In this document: positions 1 to 5,864 of the stretch, piece by piece | Position numbering within the stretch: the first letter of the stretch is position 1 | Layout of the letters: every line of letters starts with the position of its first letter | Source: Candidatus Latescibacterota bacterium | GTDB lineage: Bacteria > Latescibacterota > UBA2968 > GCA-2709665 | Assembly: GCA_012271065.1 (NCBI GenBank) | Contig: JAAXHE010000239.1 | Span: 1 to 9,404, forward strand | Length of the DNA: 9,404 nt | Reading direction: 5' to 3' | Program-made: the position numbers and the translations under genes | Notes under the pieces: model-generated | The model's database searches: none | What the model saw: only the letters and a program-made list of their open reading frames with translations | Told to the model about the DNA's origin: nothing

Positions 1-73
1 CCTCGTCAGTGTGCATTTTCAGCACGAGGAACCGCTGTGCAACAGGGATGCATTCAAGGCGCGTGATTTTCAT
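1..73 (-). CDS. Enolase-superfamily (mandelate racemase/muconate lactonizing enzyme type) protein, 5' end only
   Basis: Only the first 24 codons are inside the window and the gene continues past base 1. The translation starts MKITRLECIPVAQRFLVLKM and continues with HTDE. This is the usual opening of the N-terminal capping domain of sugar-acid dehydratases and racemases of the enolase superfamily: MKIT-x-(I/L)-E, then a strand ending in (V/I)-x-TDE, normally followed by G-(I/V)-x-G-x-GE. Members abstract the proton alpha to a carboxylate with the help of Mg2+, acting in the cytoplasm on acid sugars or related acids. The catalytic barrel is outside the window, so the substrate cannot be named. 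The start at 71-73 is supported by a GAGGG Shine-Dalgarno at 82-86, 8 nt upstream. The gene lies downstream of, and in the same direction as, the membrane-protein gene, so both may be co-transcribed. The family call rests on a short N-terminal match. Confidence 0.72.
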   Translation of the reverse strand, partial: MKITRLECIPVAQRFLVLKMHTDE

Positions 74-85
74 CGGGATTGCCCT

Positions 86-239
86 CTAACAGTCCGTTGA
101 CAAAGTCGCTCTGCAGGCGAGGCCGAAGACAAGGCGCGCGACCGAGTCCCATCCATCGATTCGGCGAGGGAGCGCAACGCAGTATTTCGCCCGCAAGGGC
201 CGGCCGTAGCCCGGATGGGCTTTTTCAACGGGCTGTTAG
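86..239. repeat. 154-bp inverted-repeat (MITE-like) element, complete copy
   Basis: The ends are CTAACAGTCCGTTGACAAAG (86-105) and, on the other strand, CTAACAGCCCGTTGAAAAAG (239-220), which match at 18 of 20 positions. The interior is GC-rich and has no convincing coding content. The left part recurs at about 9370-9404, so this is a dispersed repeat and not a single hairpin. The short size, terminal inverted repeats and lack of a transposase fit a miniature inverted-repeat element. No exact target-site duplication is clear: GCCC occurs at 81-84 and 240-243, but one unmatched base separates the left copy from the element. The element fills the space between two minus-strand genes. It contributes the stop codon of one (236-238) and abuts the ribosome binding site of the other. 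Confidence 0.75.
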
Positions 240-2227
240 GCCCAGCCGTGGACGTGGTGGCCCCCGCCGGGAAACCAGATCAGATCGACGATAAAAGAGA
301 CCAGAACGCCCGTGGCCCGCCCGACGATGATTCCGAAGAAGAGGGGCCGGAAATAGCGGTACAGCTGTACGCCGCCAACGCGCATGACGATGGCCTTGAA
401 CAGCCAGACGATGAGGATGGCGGTGATTTCGTGCAGCAGGCTGGTCGTGGTCACGATGAATCCCACGGGGTGCAGCGGCCACCACGGCAGCCGGTAACGC
501 AGGAGCGTCAACACCGCCATCAGGATGCCGCCGAACCCGAACAGCACGAGACGTTCCCAGGAGGCCGGTTCCGGCGATTTGATATTCGCGACAACGGCGT
601 CGTAGAGGCGTGGCGCGTATCTCGTGAAGGGGTACTCCGTGAAGTTGAATGCGCCGTACTTGTATCCCAGAAAGAGGACCATCCAGATGTTCACGGCCAG
701 CGCGGTAAGCAGGCCCCCGAGCACCGCCCAGAACAGGATGCGGCGGTTGCCTTTCACGCGGTCGATGGCCTTTGCGCCCTGGGAGAGCGCCGGCATGAAA
801 TACATCCACCGCAGGGCGTGCGACGTGGCCGAGGCGGTAAGGACCCTCGCCGATATGGTCTCCGTGCCCAGGATCTGATAGCCCATATCCAGGGGGCTGG
901 TGGGCAGGCCCAGGTACAGGGTGCCGGACTCGCAGACGAATCTGGCAAGCGCGATGTAGATGATGATCGATGCCGGAACGGTGATGGCCATCAGCGCCAG
1001 TTCGGTCCCCGCCTGGTGCAGCCATGCCACAATGTAGAGGTTGCCCGCGATGAACCCGATGACGACCGTGCGGTACGAGAGCATCTCCCTGGAATCGTCC
1101 ACGCCCGGTTCGTTGAAAAAGGCTTTGCGGAACACGTCTCTGAGGTGGTGTCTCGCCGCCCAGAATCCCCATGCCACGAAGACGAACAGTGCGCCCAGGC
1201 ACTGCCACTGGACGAGCGGATCGCCCCACCCGCCGCCGGACTGGTGCATGCGGCCGAACTGAAAGCCGGTCTTGCGGATCAGCGCGATCTCGGACATCAG
1301 CAGGAAGTGGAAGAACCATATCGAGAAGAGGATTTCCAGCTTCACGAAATAGCCGAAGCCGATCGTGTACGTATTGATGTGGGTGAGCAGCGGCGGAAAA
1401 ATCCGGGCGAAGTAGAACAGGCCCTTGTTGGGACTCATGCTGATGCGCGGCCACGTAGGTTGGAAGTACGAAATCATGTTCCAGCCGATAATGCCGAAGG
1501 CGATCCCGAAGCCGATCCAGAACAGACGGCCCTTGAAGTAGTCCGGCCACTTGTTCCCGCCCGAAGCATCGTGGACGTCGTCGATGGTTTCCAGAATGGG
1601 CGCCAGCAGCGGGTAGTCCAGACGTTCGTATTCGACCCATTGTCTTCGCAGTATCACCGTGATGCAGGCGCAAACCGCGAACCCCGCGAGAATGAGCGTG
1701 AGCCACCAGAACAGCGGGAGGTACCACACGTTCCAGGGTATCGCCGCGCCGCCCGGCAGGCCTTCGTAAAGCAGCGTCGTCTGATTGCCGTCATTGGTTG
1801 GAAACAGATAGTCCGGGAGGTGAGGCTGGACGTAGTCGATCCAGCCGTTTTCGGGCGTGCTTCGGTAGTACGGCACCGCCATCAGGCCGAGCCAGATGCC
1901 GGTGAGCCCCCTGGCGGGGATCATTGCCGCGACCAGGCCCATCGCAATGATCGTGAGCATTTCCGAGGGGTCCAGACCGGACGAACCGGGCCTCCTGCGA
2001 AGGATCAGGTTGATCGTGAGGACGACGACGAAGACGGCGAAAAATGAAACGGGCAGGTGGGTGATATTGACCGCCGACGTATCCGCCGCGGTGCGGGAAT
2101 AGGCGACCCAGCCGCTGCTGAGGGCCGATACGAGCACGCCGATCCCCGCCGCGCGGAGCGTAATCCCCCGGTCCAGTCGTTCTGCTTGCGATTCTATGGA
2201 AGGTTCTTGCGGTTTTGGGAGTGCCAT
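236..2227 (-). CDS. Polytopic membrane protein of the DUF6785/DUF6784 type
   Basis: The product has 663 residues with about 12-14 hydrophobic helices spread over the whole length, for example residues 24-45, 56-77 and 88-104, and a cluster at the C-terminus. The last ~100 residues contain the HPVGF...H-E-I...WLFKAIVMRVGG...R-x-LFFG-I-(I/V)-G pattern that I associate with the C-terminal part of DUF6785/DUF6784 proteins. These are large inner-membrane proteins of Planctomycetota, Poribacteria, Latescibacterota and relatives; they look like transporters but lack an established substrate. The downstream enolase-superfamily gene suggests uptake of an acid sugar or similar carbon source, which is inference. 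The ATG at 2225-2227 has no strong Shine-Dalgarno, so an alternative non-ATG start cannot be excluded. The stop codon lies inside the terminal inverted repeat of the 154-bp element, so the last residues (GHHVHGWA) may have been changed slightly by insertion. Length and helix distribution argue that the protein is essentially complete. Confidence 0.78.
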   Translation of the reverse strand: MALPKPQEPSIESQAERLDRGITLRAAGIGVLVSALSSGWVAYSRTAADTSAVNITHLPVSFFAVFVVVLTINLILRRRPGSSGLDPSEMLTIIAMGLVAAMIPARGLTGIWLGLMAVPYYRSTPENGWIDYVQPHLPDYLFPTNDGNQTTLLYEGLPGGAAIPWNVWYLPLFWWLTLILAGFAVCACITVILRRQWVEYERLDYPLLAPILETIDDVHDASGGNKWPDYFKGRLFWIGFGIAFGIIGWNMISYFQPTWPRISMSPNKGLFYFARIFPPLLTHINTYTIGFGYFVKLEILFSIWFFHFLLMSEIALIRKTGFQFGRMHQSGGGWGDPLVQWQCLGALFVFVAWGFWAARHHLRDVFRKAFFNEPGVDDSREMLSYRTVVIGFIAGNLYIVAWLHQAGTELALMAITVPASIIIYIALARFVCESGTLYLGLPTSPLDMGYQILGTETISARVLTASATSHALRWMYFMPALSQGAKAIDRVKGNRRILFWAVLGGLLTALAVNIWMVLFLGYKYGAFNFTEYPFTRYAPRLYDAVVANIKSPEPASWERLVLFGFGGILMAVLTLLRYRLPWWPLHPVGFIVTTTSLLHEITAILIVWLFKAIVMRVGGVQLYRYFRPLFFGIIVGRATGVLVSFIVDLIWFPGGGHHVHGWA

Positions 2228-2292
2228 CTGGCGGGATTGTCGTTAGATTAAACGGGTGTCCGAAGGACGACGGGTTTGTCTGTGGGGTGCAT

Positions 2293-2321
2293 AAAATATA
2301 TGGAATATGGAATTTAGTCAA
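2293..2321 (-). promoter_or_regulatory. Sigma70-like promoter of the membrane-protein/enolase-superfamily unit
   Basis: Read on the minus strand, TTGACT (2321-2316) is followed after 17 nt by TATTTT (2298-2293). A TATATT hexamer two bases nearer is an alternative -10 with a 15-nt spacer. Transcription would begin near 2286 and give a leader of about 60 nt before the ATG at 2227. Placement and spacing fit; there is no experimental support. Confidence 0.5.
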
Positions 2322-2433
2322 GGAACGCGCCAATGAAGTGGTGAATGCCCGCCGGGGACGTCCCGCCCGGCCTGCCAGTGCGTCACGGTGTGCGCACGAG
2401 CAAGGAGATCGAAATATGGCCCCATGCTCAACC

Positions 2434-2462
2434 GTAGGGGCAGGTTTCAAACCTGCCCCTAC
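2434..2462. repeat. 29-bp palindromic dispersed repeat (GTAGGGGCAGGTTT type)
   Basis: The arms GTAGGGGCAGGTTT (2434-2447) and AAACCTGCCCCTAC (2449-2462) are exact reverse complements around one central base. In RNA it would form a stem of about 13 bp with a 3-nt loop. Sequences of this type are recurrent extragenic palindromes in many environmental bacterial genomes. It is not followed by a T-run, so it is not a standard intrinsic terminator. A regulatory role is not shown. Confidence 0.75.
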
Positions 2463-2659
2463 AAAGACATTACTCGCCCGGCTTGCATCAGGTAAACAAA
2501 AGATAGACAAAAATGCCCTTTTTTGCTGCGTTTCCCATGGATCTGCGACCGAAAGGTTTACATTCATTCCTGTACCAGGTATATTATTCCTGAATTACGA
2601 ATTCTCTCAATCGATCCGAAACACCCGTCCCAGGAATGCCGCCTCGAGCGACGGAGCCA

Positions 2660-2703
2660 ATTTAACAGATTTCAATTTTTCTATACATACATTATGTAAT
2701 GTG
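2660..2703 (+). promoter_or_regulatory. AT-rich promoter/operator-like segment upstream of the DUF3179 gene
   Basis: The segment contains TTAACA (2662-2667), TATACA (2682-2687) and a small inverted repeat ACATTA-TG-TAATGT (2689-2702), in a locally AT-rich stretch 52-95 nt before the start codon. The TTAACA-TATACA spacing is only 14 nt, so the exact hexamers are uncertain. The inverted repeat could be an operator or chance. Confidence 0.3.
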
Positions 2704-2754
2704 TCACCGGCACCGGATTTACGACGCCCCGGCGACGCCAACTGGAGGTTCGGA

Positions 2755-3975
2755 ATGAAGCGACTCTTTTCGTTTCCCTTGATTCTCGCTGTGTTATTTT
2801 CGGCCTGCGGCGGGAATGACGGTGGCGGCAACATAAGCGGTCCCACCGAGGGTACCGGAGGCGGAGATTCTGGAACGACTCCGGGCAGCCGCAGCGAGCA
2901 CGCGCGCCAACCTCGTGCGGGCGGCAACTTCCTGGACGTGGCTTCCTTTCCTGTTGACGCCATTGTGTCGGGCTGCCCGGGCGGCGCCGATTGCATTCCC
3001 GCGTTGACCGATCCCGAATTCGTCAGCCTCGGCGCCCCGGGCGCCGAGTATCTGCGGGACGACGATATTGTGATGGGAATCGTGATAAACGGTGAGCCCA
3101 GGGCCTATCCCCACAACATCGGCTGGTGGCACGAGATCATTAACGATATGTCGGGCGACGAAAGCGTGATCGTGACGCTCTGCCCCCTGACCGGCACCGG
3201 GATGGTCTTCAATGGCGTTGCGGCGGACGGCGGACGCATTCACGTTGGCGTGTCGGGCCTGTTGTTCAACAACAACTTGATTATGTACGACCGGCGGGAC
3301 CGACAGTCGCTTTACCCGCAGATGACCTACAAGGCGGTACTCGGACTCCGACAGGGCGAGGAACTGGAACTTCTGCCAATGACTGAATGCACCTGGGAAT
3401 ACTGGAAGCGGATACATCCGGATACCCGTGTGATCGACGGCAACGGAACCCGGTACAACATCAGCCACTACACTCAGTATCCCTACGTTAACCCGTCCCA
3501 GGGAGGGGATTACCGGACGGCAAACGCGTATATTCTGTTTCCGAATATGAACACGTCCACGTCCGCCCTGTTCGGGGCCAAGGATCTGGCGATGGGCGTC
3601 CGTTTCGGTGAGATGGTCAAGGCCTATCTCTTCCAGGCCATGCATGCCGAGGACGTCATCAACGACGTTATCGTCGAAGGCCCCAATCAGCATCACATTC
3701 TGGTGGTCCACTACCGGGATGCCCAGTTGGCCATTCCGTTTTCACGAGAGATCAGCGTGAACGGCCAGGAAACCACGCTGACGTTCGAGAAGGTGAATTC
3801 GACACTGAGCGCCTATCCGTTCATGGTGAAAGACAAAGAGACCGGAACAACGTGGAACCTGAAGGGAGAGGGCGTGGACGGGACGCACGAGGGCAGGCAG
3901 CTGACTCAACTGCCTTCGCACAACGGATTCTGGTTCGCCTGGGGCACGTTCTGGCAGAACATCGGCATTCACTGA
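2755..3975 (+). CDS. DUF3179 domain-containing lipoprotein
   Basis: The product has 406 residues. The N-terminus MKRLFSFPLILAVLFSAC is a lipoprotein signal with Cys18 as the modified residue, followed by a Gly/Ser/Thr-rich linker to about residue 45. The rest is a DUF3179 domain: an IPALTDPEFVS segment near residue 80, V-x-INGEPRAYP, W-H-E-I-I-N-D (125-131), V-T-L-C-P-L-T-G-T (Cys143), V-S-G-L-L-F-N-N-N-L-I-M-Y-D-R (166-180), a TxCTWEYWKR-x-HPDTRV segment and a C-terminal WF-x-W region. Family function is unknown. The common CPLCGT motif is here CPLTGT, with only one Cys. It should sit lipid-anchored outside the inner membrane. The start at 2755 is preferred because a GGAGG site at 2744-2748 lies 6 nt upstream and a lipobox follows; the longer in-frame extension has neither. 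It appears monocistronic, with a terminator downstream. Confidence 0.93.
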   Translation: MKRLFSFPLILAVLFSACGGNDGGGNISGPTEGTGGGDSGTTPGSRSEHARQPRAGGNFLDVASFPVDAIVSGCPGGADCIPALTDPEFVSLGAPGAEYLRDDDIVMGIVINGEPRAYPHNIGWWHEIINDMSGDESVIVTLCPLTGTGMVFNGVAADGGRIHVGVSGLLFNNNLIMYDRRDRQSLYPQMTYKAVLGLRQGEELELLPMTECTWEYWKRIHPDTRVIDGNGTRYNISHYTQYPYVNPSQGGDYRTANAYILFPNMNTSTSALFGAKDLAMGVRFGEMVKAYLFQAMHAEDVINDVIVEGPNQHHILVVHYRDAQLAIPFSREISVNGQETTLTFEKVNSTLSAYPFMVKDKETGTTWNLKGEGVDGTHEGRQLTQLPSHNGFWFAWGTFWQNIGIH

Positions 3976-4022
3976 TTATCTGAAATCAATCGTCTGCCAT
4001 TATAACATACGATGCAGGAAAG

Positions 4023-4051
4023 AAGCCCGCGGAGACCCTCCGGGGCTTTTT
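4023..4051 (+). terminator. Intrinsic terminator after the DUF3179 gene
   Basis: The arms AAGCCCGCGGAG (4023-4034) and CTCCGGGGCTT (4038-4048) pair around a 3-nt loop with a single bulged base, and a run of five T ends at 4051. It lies 48 nt beyond the stop codon. Confidence 0.8.
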
Positions 4052-4267
4052 GTCAACGCGAGCTGCTGCCAGGTATAGCGGCAGGAGTAATCCTTGCTGT
4101 CTGGCGTCTTGCGAGTCATGGACGATGTGCAAATGAACTCAATCACATATCCGGATCATGAATTCTCATGTCGTTGGCATTCCCTGACTCGCTCGTCGGC
4201 ATATCCACAATAGTGACGGATGTTGTCGCATATAGGGACACGAAGCAATTCACCCTTGTCTGCCGAA
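4052..4267. other. Intergenic region between convergent genes
   Basis: This is the remainder of a 292-bp gap between the DUF3179 stop and the end of hicB, after the terminator. No coding, RNA or repeat signal was recognised. From here to about 5830 the sequence is visibly richer in A+T than the flanks, which may mark the edge of an inserted accessory segment. Confidence 0.4.
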
Positions 4268-4687
4268 CTATACGTACTCAAGCTCGCGTTCAGGAGTCGT
4301 CGTTACGTTTGTGCCGTGACCATCGACGACCCAATTCTGAATATAAGCACTTGACTTCGGTCTTGTTGCATCCTCGTCATCAATCGAGTCCAGGACTTCA
4401 AAGAAATAATCAAGGGGAATCTGATCGCGAGTAATGTCACTGACCGCGTATCTCCTATTATTCTCGTTCGGCACGGGAATTCGTGAACCGAAATCCAGCA
4501 TTGCCCTGATGTAGTCGTCAAACGCTGCGTCGAGATTCAGCATAGCCTCCCAATATGTCGCGCCATCCGTCTTGCAACCCGGAAGTTCTTCGATCCAGGC
4601 AATCCAGTAGGGAGAGCCGTCGTCATGAATTCCCTCTGCCCGACGTGAGTACGGCAATGCTCTATAGTAATCAAGTTTACGTTTCAT
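4268..4687 (-). CDS. hicB: HicB-family antitoxin-like protein
   Basis: The product has 139 residues. The first ~75 form the HicB fold: a YYRALPYS strand (7-14), SPYWIAWIEELPGC (25-38), the GCKTDGAT turn (37-44), a helix with E-A-M-x-N-L-x-A-A, and a GSRIPVP end. In the family this partly degraded RNase H-like domain binds and neutralises the HicA mRNA interferase. The C-terminal ~65 residues are acidic and have no helix-turn-helix or ribbon-helix-helix that I can recognise, so autoregulation may work differently or not at all. The ATG overlaps the hicA stop by 4 nt (ATGA), and a strong AAGGAGGT Shine-Dalgarno lies at 4697-4704, 9 nt upstream inside hicA, which would allow ample antitoxin translation. 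A solitary HicB-like regulator is the alternative, but the adjacent HicA makes a toxin-antitoxin pair more likely. Confidence 0.84.
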   Translation of the reverse strand: MKRKLDYYRALPYSRRAEGIHDDGSPYWIAWIEELPGCKTDGATYWEAMLNLDAAFDDYIRAMLDFGSRIPVPNENNRRYAVSDITRDQIPLDYFFEVLDSIDDEDATRPKSSAYIQNWVVDGHGTNVTTTPERELEYV

Positions 4688-4947
4688 TTCGTGACCACCT
4701 CCTTCTCACGTTGGCCAAGGGTCCGAACCAGCTTCACGACGTCGCGGGCAACCCACGCCCTGAGTTCACTATGTCGTGGAACAGCGATGACGAGATCAGA
4801 GTACAGGCTGTGTTGATACACCGTATGCTTACTCCCCTCTCTGAACTCGAATCCATATCCAATAAGAACCTTCTTGATATCCTGAGGCCTGAAACTTGAC
4901 GGTGAGCTCTCCATCCTTGACAGTAGACGGTCCAATTTCCGTGCCAT
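4684..4947 (-). CDS. hicA: HicA-family toxin (predicted mRNA interferase)
   Basis: The product has 87 residues. An N-terminal helix (about 3-20) precedes the double-stranded-RNA-binding-like HicA fold: DIKKVLIGYGFEFRE (23-37), then GSKH (38-41) with His41 in the place of the catalytic histidine of the usual GS-(H/K)-H motif, TVYQH, a strand LVIAVPRHSEL (52-62), and a final helix WVARDVVKLVRTLG. HicA toxins cleave mRNA in the cytoplasm and are held inactive by HicB. It is somewhat longer than minimal HicA proteins of about 60 residues but fits the subgroup that begins with a K-L-x-x-L-L-x-R helix. The ATG at 4945-4947 has only a GGGGA stretch 3 nt upstream, a poor site compared with that of hicB. 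This fits the usual imbalance toward antitoxin. The upstream DUF6941 gene ends 15 nt earlier. Confidence 0.85.
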   Translation of the reverse strand: MARKLDRLLSRMESSPSSFRPQDIKKVLIGYGFEFREGSKHTVYQHSLYSDLVIAVPRHSELRAWVARDVVKLVRTLGQREKEVVTK

Positions 4948-4962
4948 GCATCCCCATTGAGC

Positions 4963-5379
4963 TCACGAAAGTGAATCACTTAATCTAATTGCATACAGAG
5001 GTACGCTACCCAGGTGTCTCCCATCGACCTTAACGACGAATTCATACCAGCCCGCTTTCGGTAGAGATAGATTCTGTATGGTAATTGCAACCTCGTTTGC
5101 GGCAGGTACACCTTCAATTGGCAATTTCTCTTTCTGGAGGTCAAATTGAGTTGTGATTGGTTCTCGAACTGCATTATAGTCAGCATCGACGAAACCAAGC
5201 TCGATGTGATGCCTGCCGATCTCCGAGGCATCACCTTCGACTCGTATCGCCAATGACAGACTTGGGTGTATACAAGGGAACTTTTGGGCGAATACGGTGT
5301 GGAAGGTTCCAATTATGTTCTTTTTTCCCATAGACCCGGGAACGACCGCATCTGCTAGAAATCCATATCGTATGTACAT
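4963..5379 (-). CDS. DUF6941-family-like protein upstream of hicAB
   Basis: The product has 138 residues with no signal peptide or membrane helix. The start MYIRYGFLADAVV, followed by GKKNIIGTFHTVFAQKFPCIHPSLSLAIRVEGDASEIGRHHIELGFVDAD (residues about 18-67) and the late GWYEFVVKVDGRHLGSVPLYAIRL segment, matches the pattern I know for DUF6941: small cytoplasmic beta-sandwich-like proteins that begin with M-x-x-x-Y-x-x-L-A-D-A and contain N-(I/V)-x-G-x-F, F-P-x-x-(H)-P, and a G-x-Y-x-F-x-(V/L) strand. No biochemical role is established. Here it lies 15 nt upstream of hicA in the same direction, so it probably shares a transcript with the toxin-antitoxin pair. The ATG at 5377-5379 has only a weak GAGAA site before it. 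Family assignment is from motif memory. Confidence 0.68.
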   Translation of the reverse strand: MYIRYGFLADAVVPGSMGKKNIIGTFHTVFAQKFPCIHPSLSLAIRVEGDASEIGRHHIELGFVDADYNAVREPITTQFDLQKEKLPIEGVPAANEVAITIQNLSLPKAGWYEFVVKVDGRHLGSVPLYAIRLSDSLS

Positions 5380-5437
5380 GGATGATTCTCAAAGTTAAGG
5401 GAACCGCACACTTGTCTTTTTCTACGAGGTATCGTGA

Positions 5438-5668
5438 TCACAGCAGCGTGCCGAATTCACGATTGGACACCGTAATCGCGATCGGGATTCCATAGTTGAA
5501 GATGAAGTCTGGGATGCGGGTGACGAGGATGTCAAGAGATGGATAAGCCTCCTCGGCACGATCAGAGTCTTGTCCGTGCAATGGATAAGATGAAGAATGC
5601 TGAGTGAACGGGATTGCAGGTCGCTTTGCGGCTAAAGCGAGTAAAGAATCCGACCAAATATCAAGCAA
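5438..5668 (-). pseudogene. Doubtful short ORF or gene remnant upstream of the DUF6941 gene
   Basis: This is a 76-codon open frame with a TTG start, no ribosome binding site and no internal Met. The C-terminal half (from about residue 43) reads like real protein, with alternating hydrophobic stretches such as LDILVTRIPDFIFNYGIPIAIT, but I do not recognise a family. The start lies upstream of the likely transcription start of the promoter at 5657-5684, so full-length translation from that promoter is unlikely. It could be the 3' remnant of a gene broken when the accessory segment formed, or chance. Confidence 0.22.
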
Positions 5669-5684
5669 AATGTCTTATTGTCAA
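5657..5684 (-). promoter_or_regulatory. Possible promoter for the DUF6941-hicA-hicB transcript
   Basis: On the minus strand a perfect TTGACA (5684-5679) is followed after 16 nt by GATATT (5662-5657), or after 18 nt by TATTTG. The transcript would carry about 270 nt before the DUF6941 start, which is long; a closer promoter was not seen. Confidence 0.33.
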
Positions 5685-5739
5685 GGGAAAATATCATTAT
5701 CTGGCAGCCGGGTGGCTACGGGATGTGAATTCAGACTTA

Positions 5740-5769
5740 TTGATATTATTTCGTCCCTTTACATATAAT
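5740..5769 (+). promoter_or_regulatory. Sigma70-like promoter of the TPR/GWxTD gene
   Basis: TTGATA (5740-5745), an 18-nt spacer and a perfect TATAAT (5764-5769). Transcription would start near 5776, leaving a leader of about 90 nt before the start codon at 5865. It is the best promoter match noted in the window. Confidence 0.62.
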
Positions 5770-5864
5770 CCTGATGAATTCATTCGATCTTTTTCTCGGC
5801 TTGTTCGTTTAATACAACCATAAGATCGATGTCTGTAATTGCGGTCTGCCGGAGGACCGAGAAA

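Larger units (their letters stand above)
2228..2754. other. Divergent intergenic region, 527 bp
   Basis: This stretch separates the minus-strand membrane-protein gene from the plus-strand DUF3179 gene. It holds the minus-strand promoter (2293-2321), a strong palindromic repeat (2434-2462) and an AT-rich segment before the lipoprotein gene. An open frame runs through it in phase with the DUF3179 gene. Its translation has no family features, and the part over the palindrome gives the VGAGFKPAPT string typical of a translated repeat, so I regard it as non-coding. Nothing else was recognised between 2322 and 2430 or between 2463 and 2660. Confidence 0.6.
5380..5864. other. Divergent intergenic region between the DUF6941 gene and the TPR/GWxTD gene
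   Basis: This 485-bp stretch separates the minus-strand island from the plus-strand TPR gene. It holds the doubtful ORF, the possible minus-strand promoter and a strong plus-strand promoter. The 3' half (5669-5830) is AT-rich. No repeat or RNA gene was recognised. Confidence 0.5.

Noticed and set aside
86..239. Reading the inverted repeat only as a transcription terminator
   Set aside because: The ends are about 110 nt apart, a second copy exists in the window, and there is no tight hairpin with a T-run at the gene end. A mobile or dispersed repeat explains it better.
225..1727. 500-codon minus-strand frame overlapping the membrane-protein gene in another phase
   Set aside because: It is rich in Arg, His, Gly and Pro without membrane pattern; the overlapping frame has clear membrane helices and a family pattern.
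215..2047. 610-codon plus-strand open frame opposite the membrane-protein gene
   Set aside because: The product is hydrophilic, repetitive in charged residues and without family motifs. It is an antisense shadow produced by GC-rich codon use of the real gene on the other strand.
1791..2567. 258-codon minus-strand frame spanning the start of the membrane-protein gene
   Set aside because: It crosses the promoter and palindromic repeat and overlaps the real gene out of phase.
2215..2754. N-terminal extension of the DUF3179 frame back to 2215
   Set aside because: It passes through a palindromic repeat and lacks a start signal. The start at 2755 has a good ribosome site and a lipoprotein signal peptide.
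2794..3711. 305-codon minus-strand frame within the DUF3179 gene
   Set aside because: It is antisense to a gene with strong family motifs and has no recognisable features of its own.
4168..4434. 88-codon plus-strand frame opposite hicB
   Set aside because: Mostly antisense to hicB, with no ribosome site or recognisable motif.
5614..5823. 69-codon plus-strand frame before the TPR/GWxTD gene
   Set aside because: It has a TTG start, no ribosome site, and overlaps the promoter of the next gene.
5829..5864. Upstream in-frame ATG for the TPR/GWxTD gene
   Set aside because: It has no Shine-Dalgarno and would place 12 polar residues in front of the signal peptide; the ATG at 5865 has a GGAGG site.
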